From Elusimicrobia bacterium GWB2_63_22 (GTDB lineage Bacteria > Elusimicrobiota > Elusimicrobia > Elusimicrobiales > UBA9959), in NCBI GenBank assembly GCA_001799735.1, contig MGUA01000027.1:62001-126000 (forward strand): a DNA stretch of 64,000 nucleotides, written 5' to 3'. This document shows, in pieces, positions 57,434-64,000 of the stretch. The notes under the pieces were generated by a model. That model saw nothing but the letters and a program-made list of their open reading frames with translations, was not told the DNA's origin and ran no database searches. Each line of letters begins with the position of its first letter. Position 1 is the first letter of the stretch. Position numbers and translations under genes: made by a program.

Positions 57434-58987
57434 CTACGGCAGCAGGAATTGCTCTGTTGTCGCGCCAGTAACTTCCGCTTCCAGTGTGAGCGGCTCGATA
57501 GCCGGCATGGTCTTCACTCCCGGGCACTTTGTTTCCGCCGCCTTTGAAACAACAGCGTTGTTTTTGAAAGCCGGGTCTATAAATATCATGGCTCTCCCCG
57601 ACAGGACGCGCAGGGAACAGTCCCGGCTCTTTAAATGTCCCCGCAGGACCGGGAGCGATTTTTTTGCCGCTGGCCCGACAAAACCAAGGGCTACGGCAGC
57701 GGACCGCTTCACATCCAAGTCGCTGTCATTCAGCGCGCCGAGAAGGGCTGCCATCGCCTGCCCGCTCTTGGAAACCAAGCGGCTCAGCGGGAAGATCAGC
57801 GCGGCGCGGAGGCCGGGGTCTTTGTCCTTCAGCGCTTCTGCAAGTTCCTGCACGGCGGCTGTAGAAAACAATTCAGGAACCGACATGGCGTAATTGCCCA
57901 GGGCGTCGGCTGCGCCCAGCCTCACGGAGATATCCGCGTCTTTCAGCGCGGCCAAGACCGCGTCAAGCGCTTCTGCTGGAGGCGGGAACATGCGTGCGAC
58001 TACCAGCGCCGCGCCGGCCCGTGACGCGGGGTCAGCGGCCTTTAGCGCGTTCCTGGCTATTTTCCCGGCAGGAGCACCCGCTCTTGCCAGCGTTATGGAA
58101 GCCCAGACGTGCGTGTCTTCATCCGGGGCCTGGGCGGCGCGGAATAAGGCGGAAAGAATATCTTCAGAAAACCGGGCCTGCGTTTCCGGCGGGTACCCGC
58201 CCAGCGCCTTTGCGGCGGCGGCGCGCACTCTGGCCTCGGTGTCGTCCAAAGTTGCCGCAAGCGGGACAACCGCTTCAGGCGAAGGATGGAACATATCCGC
58301 CAGGACAAAAGCCGCCTCAAACCGTATTTCCATGTCAGGCGACCGCAGGGCCGCGCCAAGCCAGACCCCCGCCGGCGGGCCTATTTTTACCAGCGCGTTG
58401 GACGCGGCTATTTTTAGGTCTTTTCCGCCTGAAAAAGCCGCGCGGGCAAGTGCAGGCACGGCGTCTTTAGCCGAAGCGCCCGCTTCACCTAATATATATG
58501 CGGATTCCTCGGCCAGGGCGGGATCTGCGCCCTCAAGGTTTAATGCAAGCAAGGGAGCCGCCAGCGCGCCTTGCGCTGGCAGTATCCGCGCGGCCTCCCG
58601 GTGCAGCGCAATGTCCTTACTTTTCAACGCCTCCACCAGGGCCGGCACGGCCGCGTCCAGCTTTGACAGCGTGCGTGCTGCCGAGAAAGCAACAAGGTCG
58701 CCGCCGCTCATGGCATCCATAAGCTCCGGGACAGCCGGTGCGGCCGCCTGGCCCAGGTTCTCTAATGCGTTGGCGGCGGCCAATCTGTATGGGGAATTTC
58801 TGTCCGCGAGTAGCGTCTTCATGCGCAACACCACTTTTCCGCGGGCTTTATCATCAGCGCGCAATACTTCACCCAATGCCGCGGCGCGGACCTGCGGGCT
58901 GCCTATCAGCAGCCGCTTCGTTACGGAAGAGCAGCCTGCCAGTAGCAGTCCCGTGGTGCAGACGAAAAAAAGGAGAAAATGTCTCAT
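57434..58987 (-). CDS. HEAT-repeat lipoprotein
   Basis: 517 residues. A lipoprotein signal peptide with lipobox LLAGC (Cys19) is followed by about 13 HEAT/PBS-lyase-type repeats of 30-40 residues with the pattern V..L...L.D....R..AA.ALG (for example LAAANALENLGQAAAPAVPE and VRLGAADALGNYAMSVPELF). The repeats run to about residue 480. Such alpha-solenoids bind proteins or, in phycobilin lyases, pigments; no catalytic site is visible. It should be anchored in the inner or outer membrane. A 117-base gap with no clear feature separates it from the MotA-like gene. Confidence 0.85.
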   Translation of the reverse strand: MRHFLLFFVCTTGLLLAGCSSVTKRLLIGSPQVRAAALGEVLRADDKARGKVVLRMKTLLADRNSPYRLAAANALENLGQAAAPAVPELMDAMSGGDLVAFSAARTLSKLDAAVPALVEALKSKDIALHREAARILPAQGALAAPLLALNLEGADPALAEESAYILGEAGASAKDAVPALARAAFSGGKDLKIAASNALVKIGPPAGVWLGAALRSPDMEIRFEAAFVLADMFHPSPEAVVPLAATLDDTEARVRAAAAKALGGYPPETQARFSEDILSALFRAAQAPDEDTHVWASITLARAGAPAGKIARNALKAADPASRAGAALVVARMFPPPAEALDAVLAALKDADISVRLGAADALGNYAMSVPELFSTAAVQELAEALKDKDPGLRAALIFPLSRLVSKSGQAMAALLGALNDSDLDVKRSAAVALGFVGPAAKKSLPVLRGHLKSRDCSLRVLSGRAMIFIDPAFKNNAVVSKAAETKCPGVKTMPAIEPLTLEAEVTGATTEQFLLP

Positions 58988-59032
58988 AAGAAGATAAAAG
59001 AAACAGGCCTTCCCTGTTACCGGGCTGTCCGG

Positions 59033-59851
59033 TCAGGGGAGAGCGTCCCAGAATTCCTTACCGGGATGCGTAAGAGCCGCGTCTATTCTTGTGTCGTGCC
59101 ACATAAAATCGCAGCAGGGCCGGCCCTGGATAAGCGTGCCGCTCCTTGTCAGATGAAAAGCCGGGTTGTACATTTTTGCGGCTTCAAAATCGTAGTGGCA
59201 GGCCACCGCATAGGCGAAGTCGGGATCATTCAACTCTTTCATAACCTCTGCCCATTTGCACTTACACACCTTGGAGCCGCTCCTGCCTTCGTCTATGGTG
59301 AAATCGGTTGTTATAAAGGCGTTGCGGAAAGCGCCCTGCCCTTCACCGCCGAACACGAAATCGGAGACCTGCTCCGCCTTTTCAAAAGGCACGGTGCGCG
59401 TGAACTCGTCGCGTATCTTTTGATAAGCCTCGATAGCTCCTTTCCGGCCCAGTTGCGGCTCGAACGCTTTGGCCAGGTAATAACCGATGAACAGATAGCC
59501 CCGTAAGTATTGTTTGGCGTCCACGCTGATCCGGGTTTCCGGCGGGCAGAGCCGTGCCATCCCCAGCAGCTGTAGCACTTTCATCACCAGCGCCGCGCCC
59601 AGCACCTGGTCGGCCGCCAGTGCCGGATAATTGCCCAGAATAGGTTTAATCAGCTCCGGGTCACCTTCCACTCCCTCGGCGGGGACTAAAAGACGCAGCA
59701 ATTCGCCCCTGTACCCGGAGAGATCGCAAACTCCGTTCTTCTGTATGTACTCCAGCGTAAAATTAGAATAAGCGAGCCGCTTCAGGTAATCCTCGAACAC
59801 GAACGAGATCGCAAGCTCTTCTTTGTAACCGTCTTTACGTAATGTTTTCAT
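59033..59851 (-). CDS. L-2-amino-thiazoline-4-carboxylate hydrolase-like protein
   Basis: 272 residues, soluble, with no signal peptide. The C-terminal half has KVCKCKWAEVMKELND, AVACHYDFEAAKMYNPAFHL and RPCCDFMWHDTR, matching the conserved Cys and Asp/His pattern of the ATC-hydrolase family (PF14196). The best-known member opens the thiazoline ring in L-cysteine synthesis from ATC; many relatives have unknown substrates. Cys residues (KVCKCK, PCCDF) are unusually frequent. It lies between an exported-protein pair and a HEAT lipoprotein, which gives no clear link. Confidence 0.65.
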   Translation of the reverse strand: MKTLRKDGYKEELAISFVFEDYLKRLAYSNFTLEYIQKNGVCDLSGYRGELLRLLVPAEGVEGDPELIKPILGNYPALAADQVLGAALVMKVLQLLGMARLCPPETRISVDAKQYLRGYLFIGYYLAKAFEPQLGRKGAIEAYQKIRDEFTRTVPFEKAEQVSDFVFGGEGQGAFRNAFITTDFTIDEGRSGSKVCKCKWAEVMKELNDPDFAYAVACHYDFEAAKMYNPAFHLTRSGTLIQGRPCCDFMWHDTRIDAALTHPGKEFWDALP

Positions 59852-59880
59852 ATGGGAAGAAGTCTTCGGCTACCTTTAAC

Positions 59881-60486
59881 CTACTGCGGTATAAACTGAT
59901 TTTTCGCCTTATCCCAATGGAACGTTATTGCTGTTCCGGACGACCGATTGACCACAAAGTCGTGGGACAAGCTGATATCACCCGTCCATGTCTGCTCATG
60001 CGCCAGGAAAAAAGAGGGGATATATTTAGCTGGTTCTTTACCCGCAGATTGAAGCGGAACCTTGTAAACCTCAACGACGCGATAGAACATCCACGCCGCC
60101 CTTTTCTGCGCCTTCTCTACGGTTTCCAGAGGCGCGCTGAAACTGTCAACTATTTTACGCACTACCACTATTGCGATTTCATGTGTTTTATTATGACCGG
60201 CTAATACCGTCTCTATATAGTGGCCGGTAAATTTCCCCATAACGGCGCCGGGGGATGCCCATCTTGAGACAGTGGAGTTCTTACACAGCTCTACTGGGTA
60301 GTCCTTTCCTGTCCACATTACGAAATCAGGATCATACTTCCGTATGGCGAAATTTATACTAGGCGATAAGGCAACTTCGTATTGGCAGTCATATTCAACT
60401 ACAACACCGCAGCCATCGGTTTCCGATAGCGCGAAACAGGGCTGAGAAAGAAGACAGCAGTACAAGAGCCAGGCTTTTAGTTTCAT
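59881..60486 (-). CDS. Exported protein, paralogue of the neighbour at 60505
   Basis: 201 residues with a signal peptide (MKLKAWLLYCCLLSQPCFA). YDCQYEVALSPSINFAIRKY and VMGKFTGHYIETVLAGHNKT align with the adjacent protein (YQCSYKVVLAPAIKEALRNY; IKGDFNGDGYMDAALSGRNK). Here the acidic calcium-binding-like loop GDFNGDGY is lost (GKFTGHY). Function unknown. The gap to the upstream paralogue is 18 bases, so they are probably co-transcribed. Confidence 0.75.
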   Translation of the reverse strand: MKLKAWLLYCCLLSQPCFALSETDGCGVVVEYDCQYEVALSPSINFAIRKYDPDFVMWTGKDYPVELCKNSTVSRWASPGAVMGKFTGHYIETVLAGHNKTHEIAIVVVRKIVDSFSAPLETVEKAQKRAAWMFYRVVEVYKVPLQSAGKEPAKYIPSFFLAHEQTWTGDISLSHDFVVNRSSGTAITFHWDKAKNQFIPQ

Positions 60487-60504
60487 GGGCTTTTCAGGAT
60501 CATT

Positions 60505-61149
60505 TTATTCAGGAGCCCCAAACCATTGGTTTAAGAATACTTTCTTATTTTTGGCCCAGTAATATATTTCCCCCAGCCATAAAGTTCCGCTCAGCCTATC
60601 GCGTCCCAGATATTGAATTCCTATCGCTTCGTTTTCTAAAGCAAGGGTACGGACTTCCATGTCTCCATAGGTATAACGGCTGCCTTTCGGCTGAACGGAT
60701 AATATGGGCGTAGCAAAATCAATCTTAGTCTTATCAAACCAGGGCTGATGAATTTCAACAACTTTATATGACGTGGCAGAATCCGACAATACCGCCAGCA
60801 ATACGGATGACGTTTTGTTTCGCCCGGATAAAGCCGCATCCATATAGCCGTCGCCGTTAAAATCGCCTTTAATCGCGGAAGGCGATTGCCTTGCGGAAAA
60901 AGAGTACAAACCAATTACTTCGGGTTTATACTCGCTCTGTTCCCAGATCCTGAAATCCGGGGCGTAATTCCGCAGCGCTTCCTTTATTGCGGGTGCCAAG
61001 ACAACCTTGTAACTGCATTGGTAAATTATTTGCGGGTCGGTAAGGTCTACGTCGCCGGCCGTAATCAATGAAGCCCCGGCAGCATTTGCCGGCGGTACAA
61101 TAAACGGAAGCGACGACATCAAGGTCTTTAAAATAAACGTAATCATCAT
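60505..61149 (-). CDS. Exported protein with FG-GAP/EF-hand-like calcium loop
   Basis: 214 residues. A signal peptide ends near PPANA. KGDFNGDGYMDAALSG is a DxNxDG calcium-binding loop of the VCBS/FG-GAP type, here a single copy. The rest is beta-rich (VLLAVLSDSATSYKVVEIHQ). The following gene is a diverged paralogue. No enzyme family recognised. ATG 61149 and ATG 61146 are both possible; AGGAGG lies at 61171-61176 on the plus strand only. Confidence 0.75.
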   Translation of the reverse strand: MMITFILKTLMSSLPFIVPPANAAGASLITAGDVDLTDPQIIYQCSYKVVLAPAIKEALRNYAPDFRIWEQSEYKPEVIGLYSFSARQSPSAIKGDFNGDGYMDAALSGRNKTSSVLLAVLSDSATSYKVVEIHQPWFDKTKIDFATPILSVQPKGSRYTYGDMEVRTLALENEAIGIQYLGRDRLSGTLWLGEIYYWAKNKKVFLNQWFGAPE

Positions 61150-61329
61150 TATTGGCGGCTATCAAACGTCAGGAGGTCCGGGATCCTCAGGGAATAAATC
61201 CCCGGCCTCGGAACTACCGGGGCTTTTGCCATAGTTCTTACCTTCCATTTCAAAATGTTTTACGCATTACGAATCAAACGTAAAAATGTCATAAGCCGCG
61301 TCGCTAGTTATGTCGCAAGTTTCAGGCAG
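61150..61329. other. Gap upstream of the exported-protein pair
   Basis: No gene seen. CCCCGG/CCGGGG (61200-61222) followed by CTTTT forms a small hairpin, and TTTTACG/CGTAAAA (61258-61285) is a second, weak one. This is the likely promoter region of the gene at 61149, but no convincing boxes were found. Confidence 0.35.
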
Positions 61330-61421
61330 TTATTTTACCAGCCGATAGTAAAGGCGGCTTGTCGCCCCTTCCGGCGCCAACAGTCCCTTTTCGACCAAGT
61401 CCTTTAACTCCCGCTGAAGCA
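61330..61421 (-). pseudogene. Truncated C-terminal winged-helix fragment (Fic/AlbA-type protein remnant)
   Basis: On the minus strand an open frame reads LQRELKDLVEKGLLAPEGAT, then SRLYYRLVK and a TAA at 61330. This is the typical end of a helix-turn-helix 'wing' at the C-terminus of Fic or AlbA_2-type proteins. It has no start: the frame is broken off where the 25-bp repeat begins at 61422, so the 5' part was lost or displaced there. Confidence 0.6.
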
Positions 61422-61446
61422 ATCAATGGTGGCTGACCCCATTTTC
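61422..61446. repeat. 25-bp hairpin repeat, copy 1
   Basis: Identical over 25 bases to 63130-63154 in the same orientation. It can fold as AATGG(T)GG - CTGA - CCCCATT with one bulged base. The truncated gene fragment ends at its left edge. Confidence 0.8.
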
Positions 61447-61469
61447 TCTACTAGCCCGGACGGATGTGC

Positions 61470-62813
61470 TCATTTCAACACCTCCCAATGGCCGCTTTTA
61501 CGAGAACCGGCCCGCTTCAATCGTCCAGAGATTTGCAGCTTTAGTATACTGCGTTGCACCGCGCTTTCAGATTTTAATATCCGCAGCGATATTTCGGGAA
61601 CAGTTAGGCTTGGGTTCTTTTGCAGCAGTTCCAGAATGCGGGCAGGAGTCTTTCCCGGCGTTTTTCCTAGCGTTTTTCCTAGCGTTTCTACCAGCGTTTT
61701 TACCGGCGTTCCAGCTTCCCGCAAAGCGAACGCCACCCAAAGTCCGTTGTCCCAGCGGAAGGCGGGCGCGGGTTTACCCGCAACGCGGCAGGCGTTACGG
61801 ATAAGGTCTATGCCGCGCCCCCAGGATTCCATAAACGCGACGCGAAAAAAGGCGTTGGCGATGTCCGGATTGCAGGGCGACGAAGCGTGTTTGGCGGTGA
61901 GGCGTTCAATCGTCCAATCCTGAGGCAAGTGTCCGGCATTCCAAATCATAAGCTTATTATGATAGACGCTGATTTGAATTGGTATGCCGGAGGCATAATC
62001 TTTGTGAGCGATGGCGTTGATAACGGCCTCGCGCAACGCCGACTCCGGCACAGGAAAAGCTTCTAAGCGTTGGACGCCTTCGTAGGAAATGCCGGCGCGC
62101 AGGTACTTGGTAAGCAGCAGGTCCAGGGTCTTTTCCACCTGGCTAAACAAGTCGCCGTGGATCTCGTCGTGATATAAGAGGTCGGAATCAGTGCGGAAAT
62201 AGCCGATCTTCACATAAGCGCCGGTGACAACACGCTCGGGCTCATCATGGAACAGCATAACCGCCGCCCGCTTCAGGTAGCCATGATCGAACAGTTGCAG
62301 TTTATCGAGAAGAACGGCATCAGGTTCCGCCAGCAACTCGGCGGAGAGCCGTTTGCTTTTCGCCGCCCTTTTTCTGAAGGTAGCAAGCACCTGTGGCGAC
62401 AGGTCAGCGACCGGAAAATGCGGTATCGGCACGCCATCCCAGTGCCGGCCCTGCTTTTTCAAAAGAAAACGGTCCAGCGCCGCGCCTTTCAGTTCCTGCT
62501 TGGTGCTGCCGCTGCGGTAGTGATACTCGCCCTTATAGCTCACGGGATACGGGTAAGGCTCCACCACAATTTCCATGTACTCTTTTCCGGCTTCTTGACG
62601 CAGGTTAACCTGCACCATAATGCCCAGGATGTCGCGCACTTTGTTGGGGATCTCACCCAGCAACTTCGCCGCATTCGCCAAACCGACAACCACCCCTTTA
62701 TCGTTCCGTCCGATGTGCAGCACACCGCCGGCAGCGTTCGCGAAGCCGCAGATCCACTTCAGGTATTCATCACGCCAGGATTCCTTGTATTCGATATGCT
62801 GGTTTTCTTTCAT
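61470..62813 (-). CDS. AlbA_2/Schlafen-type putative DNA-binding ATPase (RecG-like family)
   Basis: 447 residues. The AlbA_2 domain (1-120) has HIEYKESWRDEYLKWICGFA, NAAGGVLHIGRNDKGVVVG and YHYRSGSTKQEL. A GHKL-like HATPase_c_4 part follows (ALREAVINAIAHKDYASGIP; FMESWGRGIDLI). The C-terminus holds four tandem 12-base repeats (61657-61704) that encode KT(L/P)G-type units before a winged helix (LTVPEISLRILKSESAVQRS). The family includes transcription regulators and defence-related Schlafen-like proteins; the role here is unknown. Confidence 0.82.
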   Translation of the reverse strand: MKENQHIEYKESWRDEYLKWICGFANAAGGVLHIGRNDKGVVVGLANAAKLLGEIPNKVRDILGIMVQVNLRQEAGKEYMEIVVEPYPYPVSYKGEYHYRSGSTKQELKGAALDRFLLKKQGRHWDGVPIPHFPVADLSPQVLATFRKRAAKSKRLSAELLAEPDAVLLDKLQLFDHGYLKRAAVMLFHDEPERVVTGAYVKIGYFRTDSDLLYHDEIHGDLFSQVEKTLDLLLTKYLRAGISYEGVQRLEAFPVPESALREAVINAIAHKDYASGIPIQISVYHNKLMIWNAGHLPQDWTIERLTAKHASSPCNPDIANAFFRVAFMESWGRGIDLIRNACRVAGKPAPAFRWDNGLWVAFALREAGTPVKTLVETLGKTLGKTPGKTPARILELLQKNPSLTVPEISLRILKSESAVQRSILKLQISGRLKRAGSRKSGHWEVLK

Positions 62814-62879
62814 TTTAAATTATCCATTCTCAATTTTAATAAAAGAAGTAAAAAGCGCCGGCCCTTTTCACCTCATTCC

Positions 62880-63098
62880 TTAATTTTCAGGTTCGACGAC
62901 TCTGCAAACATCCTTGCCGCAGATTTTGCATTTGCCTTTAAGGATCAGAACTTTGCTTTCTATGTCCGCGGTCTCCAGGACAATTTGAACGGTGTCACGG
63001 CAATTGCCGCACCACACATTTGCCAGAATCTTTCCCTGTACCTCCTGGGAAATCCGTTTCCAGCGCCTCGCCGCCGCAGGTGTAAATTGATCAGACAT
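62880..63098 (-). CDS. Small zinc-ribbon protein
   Basis: 72 residues. CGNC at residues 30-33 and CKICGKDVC at about 56-64 give two Cys pairs, the layout of a zinc ribbon. The N-terminal 25 residues are basic (RRWKRISQEVQGK). It may bind nucleic acid or a partner protein; no family is assigned. AGGG precedes the ATG. It lies upstream of the AlbA-type gene, from which it is separated by 66 bases, and both lie between the 25-bp repeats. Confidence 0.7.
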   Translation of the reverse strand: MSDQFTPAAARRWKRISQEVQGKILANVWCGNCRDTVQIVLETADIESKVLILKGKCKICGKDVCRVVEPEN

Positions 63099-63129
63099 TT
63101 GTCATCCCTTCTTTATTGACCACGATATC

Positions 63130-63154
63130 ATCAATGGTGGCTGACCCCATTTTC
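63130..63154. repeat. 25-bp hairpin repeat, copy 2
   Basis: Identical to 61422-61446. It lies in the 70-base gap between the zinc-ribbon gene start and the end of the membrane protein gene at 63169. Confidence 0.8.
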
Positions 63155-63168
63155 AGTAGGATTTTACG

Positions 63169-64000
63169 TCAGGGAACCTGCGTAATATCCTCAGCCTTTT
63201 TCACATTTAATTTTAAAACACCTTTAAATCCTTTTGACGCGCTAGTTGAAACGGAATACTTCAACTCGAATGCACCGTCACTCTTGCCAGGCTCTATATA
63301 AAAAACATCTAACGCCTGTACAATCTCAGGATTAAGGCTTGGTATCTCCCAATGAATTTGCACATGTTCAGACTTCTGTTGCACATGCCAATGAATGCCT
63401 AACGGTGGGATGAATTTATCAGGAAGAATGAGTCCGAAGGGTGCTGGGGCGTATGGCTTTTTGGGCAACGTGACTAAAGGATTAAGAACTCGTGGAATAT
63501 ACAGGAACAAATCAATCTTATCGGCGGCAATATCGCCATCATTCACAATCGACAGCTTAACAGGATAGATTCCTTTCGTCCTGTATTCCCAAAGTGCATA
63601 TTTGATTTTATATGTACGTCGCTCTTCCGTATTGCCTTCAAAATTTTGATTAAGTCTTATTAGTTGACTCAGAAAGTTATCCGCAATAGTTTTTTCTATC
63701 TCAGGAATCTTCCGCTCCAAATCCTTTTCTATAGAAACGAGATCAACAAAAGCCGAAGATATTTCCGCATCTTTAGGTGATGAAAAGATTAAGTTCAACT
63801 TTGCTTCCTTTGAATATGATTTAGCTATTGCTCTAACGTCATTCAAAAGGTTGTCTACTTTTTCACCGATAATTTTATCACCAGCTTTTCTGTCATACAT
63901 ATCATAGAGTGTTGCCAGGGTTGTGACGCTGGCGAGGAAAAATCCTAGGCGCAAGTAAAACGGGTTGTGAATGTCCGCGAGAAAGCCATAGCATATAACA
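63169..64000 (-). CDS. Membrane protein of unknown function, 5' end outside window
   Basis: The frame is open to the window edge on the minus strand (at least 276 codons). The first visible residues, VICYGFLADIHNPFYLRLGF and FLASVTTLATLYDMYDRK, are hydrophobic with short polar turns, suggesting at least one membrane helix. A charged helical part (NLLNDVRAIAKSYSKEAKLN) and a beta-rich end (PGKSDGAFELKYSVSTSAS) follow. A TTG at 63954 could be a start, but no stop precedes it, so the gene probably continues. Base use is more AT-rich than in the housekeeping part, fitting an accessory gene. Confidence 0.65.
   Translation of the reverse strand, partial: VICYGFLADIHNPFYLRLGFFLASVTTLATLYDMYDRKAGDKIIGEKVDNLLNDVRAIAKSYSKEAKLNLIFSSPKDAEISSAFVDLVSIEKDLERKIPEIEKTIADNFLSQLIRLNQNFEGNTEERRTYKIKYALWEYRTKGIYPVKLSIVNDGDIAADKIDLFLYIPRVLNPLVTLPKKPYAPAPFGLILPDKFIPPLGIHWHVQQKSEHVQIHWEIPSLNPEIVQALDVFYIEPGKSDGAFELKYSVSTSASKGFKGVLKLNVKKAEDITQVP

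Noticed and set aside
55793..62813. Named defence system from Fic, AlbA-type and zinc-ribbon genes
   Set aside because: The genes are not contiguous and no known defence architecture matches; only the Fic/MotA-like pair is kept as a hypothesis.
1..64000. CRISPR array
   Set aside because: No series of regularly spaced short repeats was seen; the repeats found are two-copy palindromes or inverted arms.
53539..64000. Prophage
   Set aside because: Apart from the recombinase no capsid, tail, terminase or lysis genes are visible.

Overview
The window is GC-rich, tightly packed bacterial DNA. Almost every gene is on the minus strand, many adjacent genes share a 4-base ATGA stop/start overlap, and very long antisense shadow ORFs are common. 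A capsule-type export system (Wza/Wzc/Wzx/Wzy), a LolB-like domain, a signal-peptide lipoprotein and several other exported proteins point to a Gram-negative (two-membrane) bacterium. The gene order ispE-spoVG-glmU-prs-L25/ctc-pth is the one known from Bacillus, here behind a LolB-like gene as in gammaproteobacteria. An Elusimicrobiota-like or related deep-branching diderm would fit, but this is an inference without a marker-gene tree.

Region 1 (1-3.4 kb): a class III nucleotidyl cyclase cut by the window edge, an unknown exported protein and an exported phospholipase-D-type enzyme. A near-perfect palindrome lies between the last two.

Region 2 (3.5-36 kb): a surface polysaccharide locus. Read along the minus strand it starts with three coiled-coil/membrane genes, then Wza-like exporter, Wzc-like tyrosine autokinase, polymerase/ligase and flippase. 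A long run of glycosyltransferases (GT2, GT4, GT9, GT39-like), seven SAM methyltransferases, two asparagine-synthetase amidotransferases (one fused to a GT9 glycosyltransferase), a CDP-alcohol phosphotransferase and a WbqC-like protein follow. One GT4 gene is on the opposite strand in the middle. No sugar-phosphate initiating transferase was recognised.

Region 3 (36-53.6 kb): housekeeping genes for UDP-GlcNAc synthesis (glmS, glmM, glmU), PRPP synthesis, ribosomal protein L25, peptidyl-tRNA hydrolase, isoprenoid (ispE), pyridoxine (pdxJ), thiamine (thiL), acyl-carrier activation (acpS), NAD(P)HX repair (nnrD) and the tRNA t6A genes tsaB/tsaE with rimI. They are joined by a TPR-LolB-like fusion, tRNA-Gln and tRNA-Ser. 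The glm genes supply UDP-GlcNAc, a likely precursor for region 2 as well as for peptidoglycan and lipid A.

Region 4 (53.5-64 kb): an accessory region beginning at tRNA-Ser. A large serine recombinase runs into the tRNA on the opposite strand and is enclosed by 124-bp inverted repeats. Each repeat encodes the recombinase C-terminus, so inversion would swap the protein's tail. Beyond it are a Fic AMPylase, a minimal MotA-like membrane protein, a HEAT-repeat lipoprotein, an ATC-hydrolase-like protein, two paralogous exported proteins and an AlbA/Schlafen-type protein with a zinc-ribbon gene, both between two copies of a 25-bp hairpin repeat. Last is a membrane protein running off the window.
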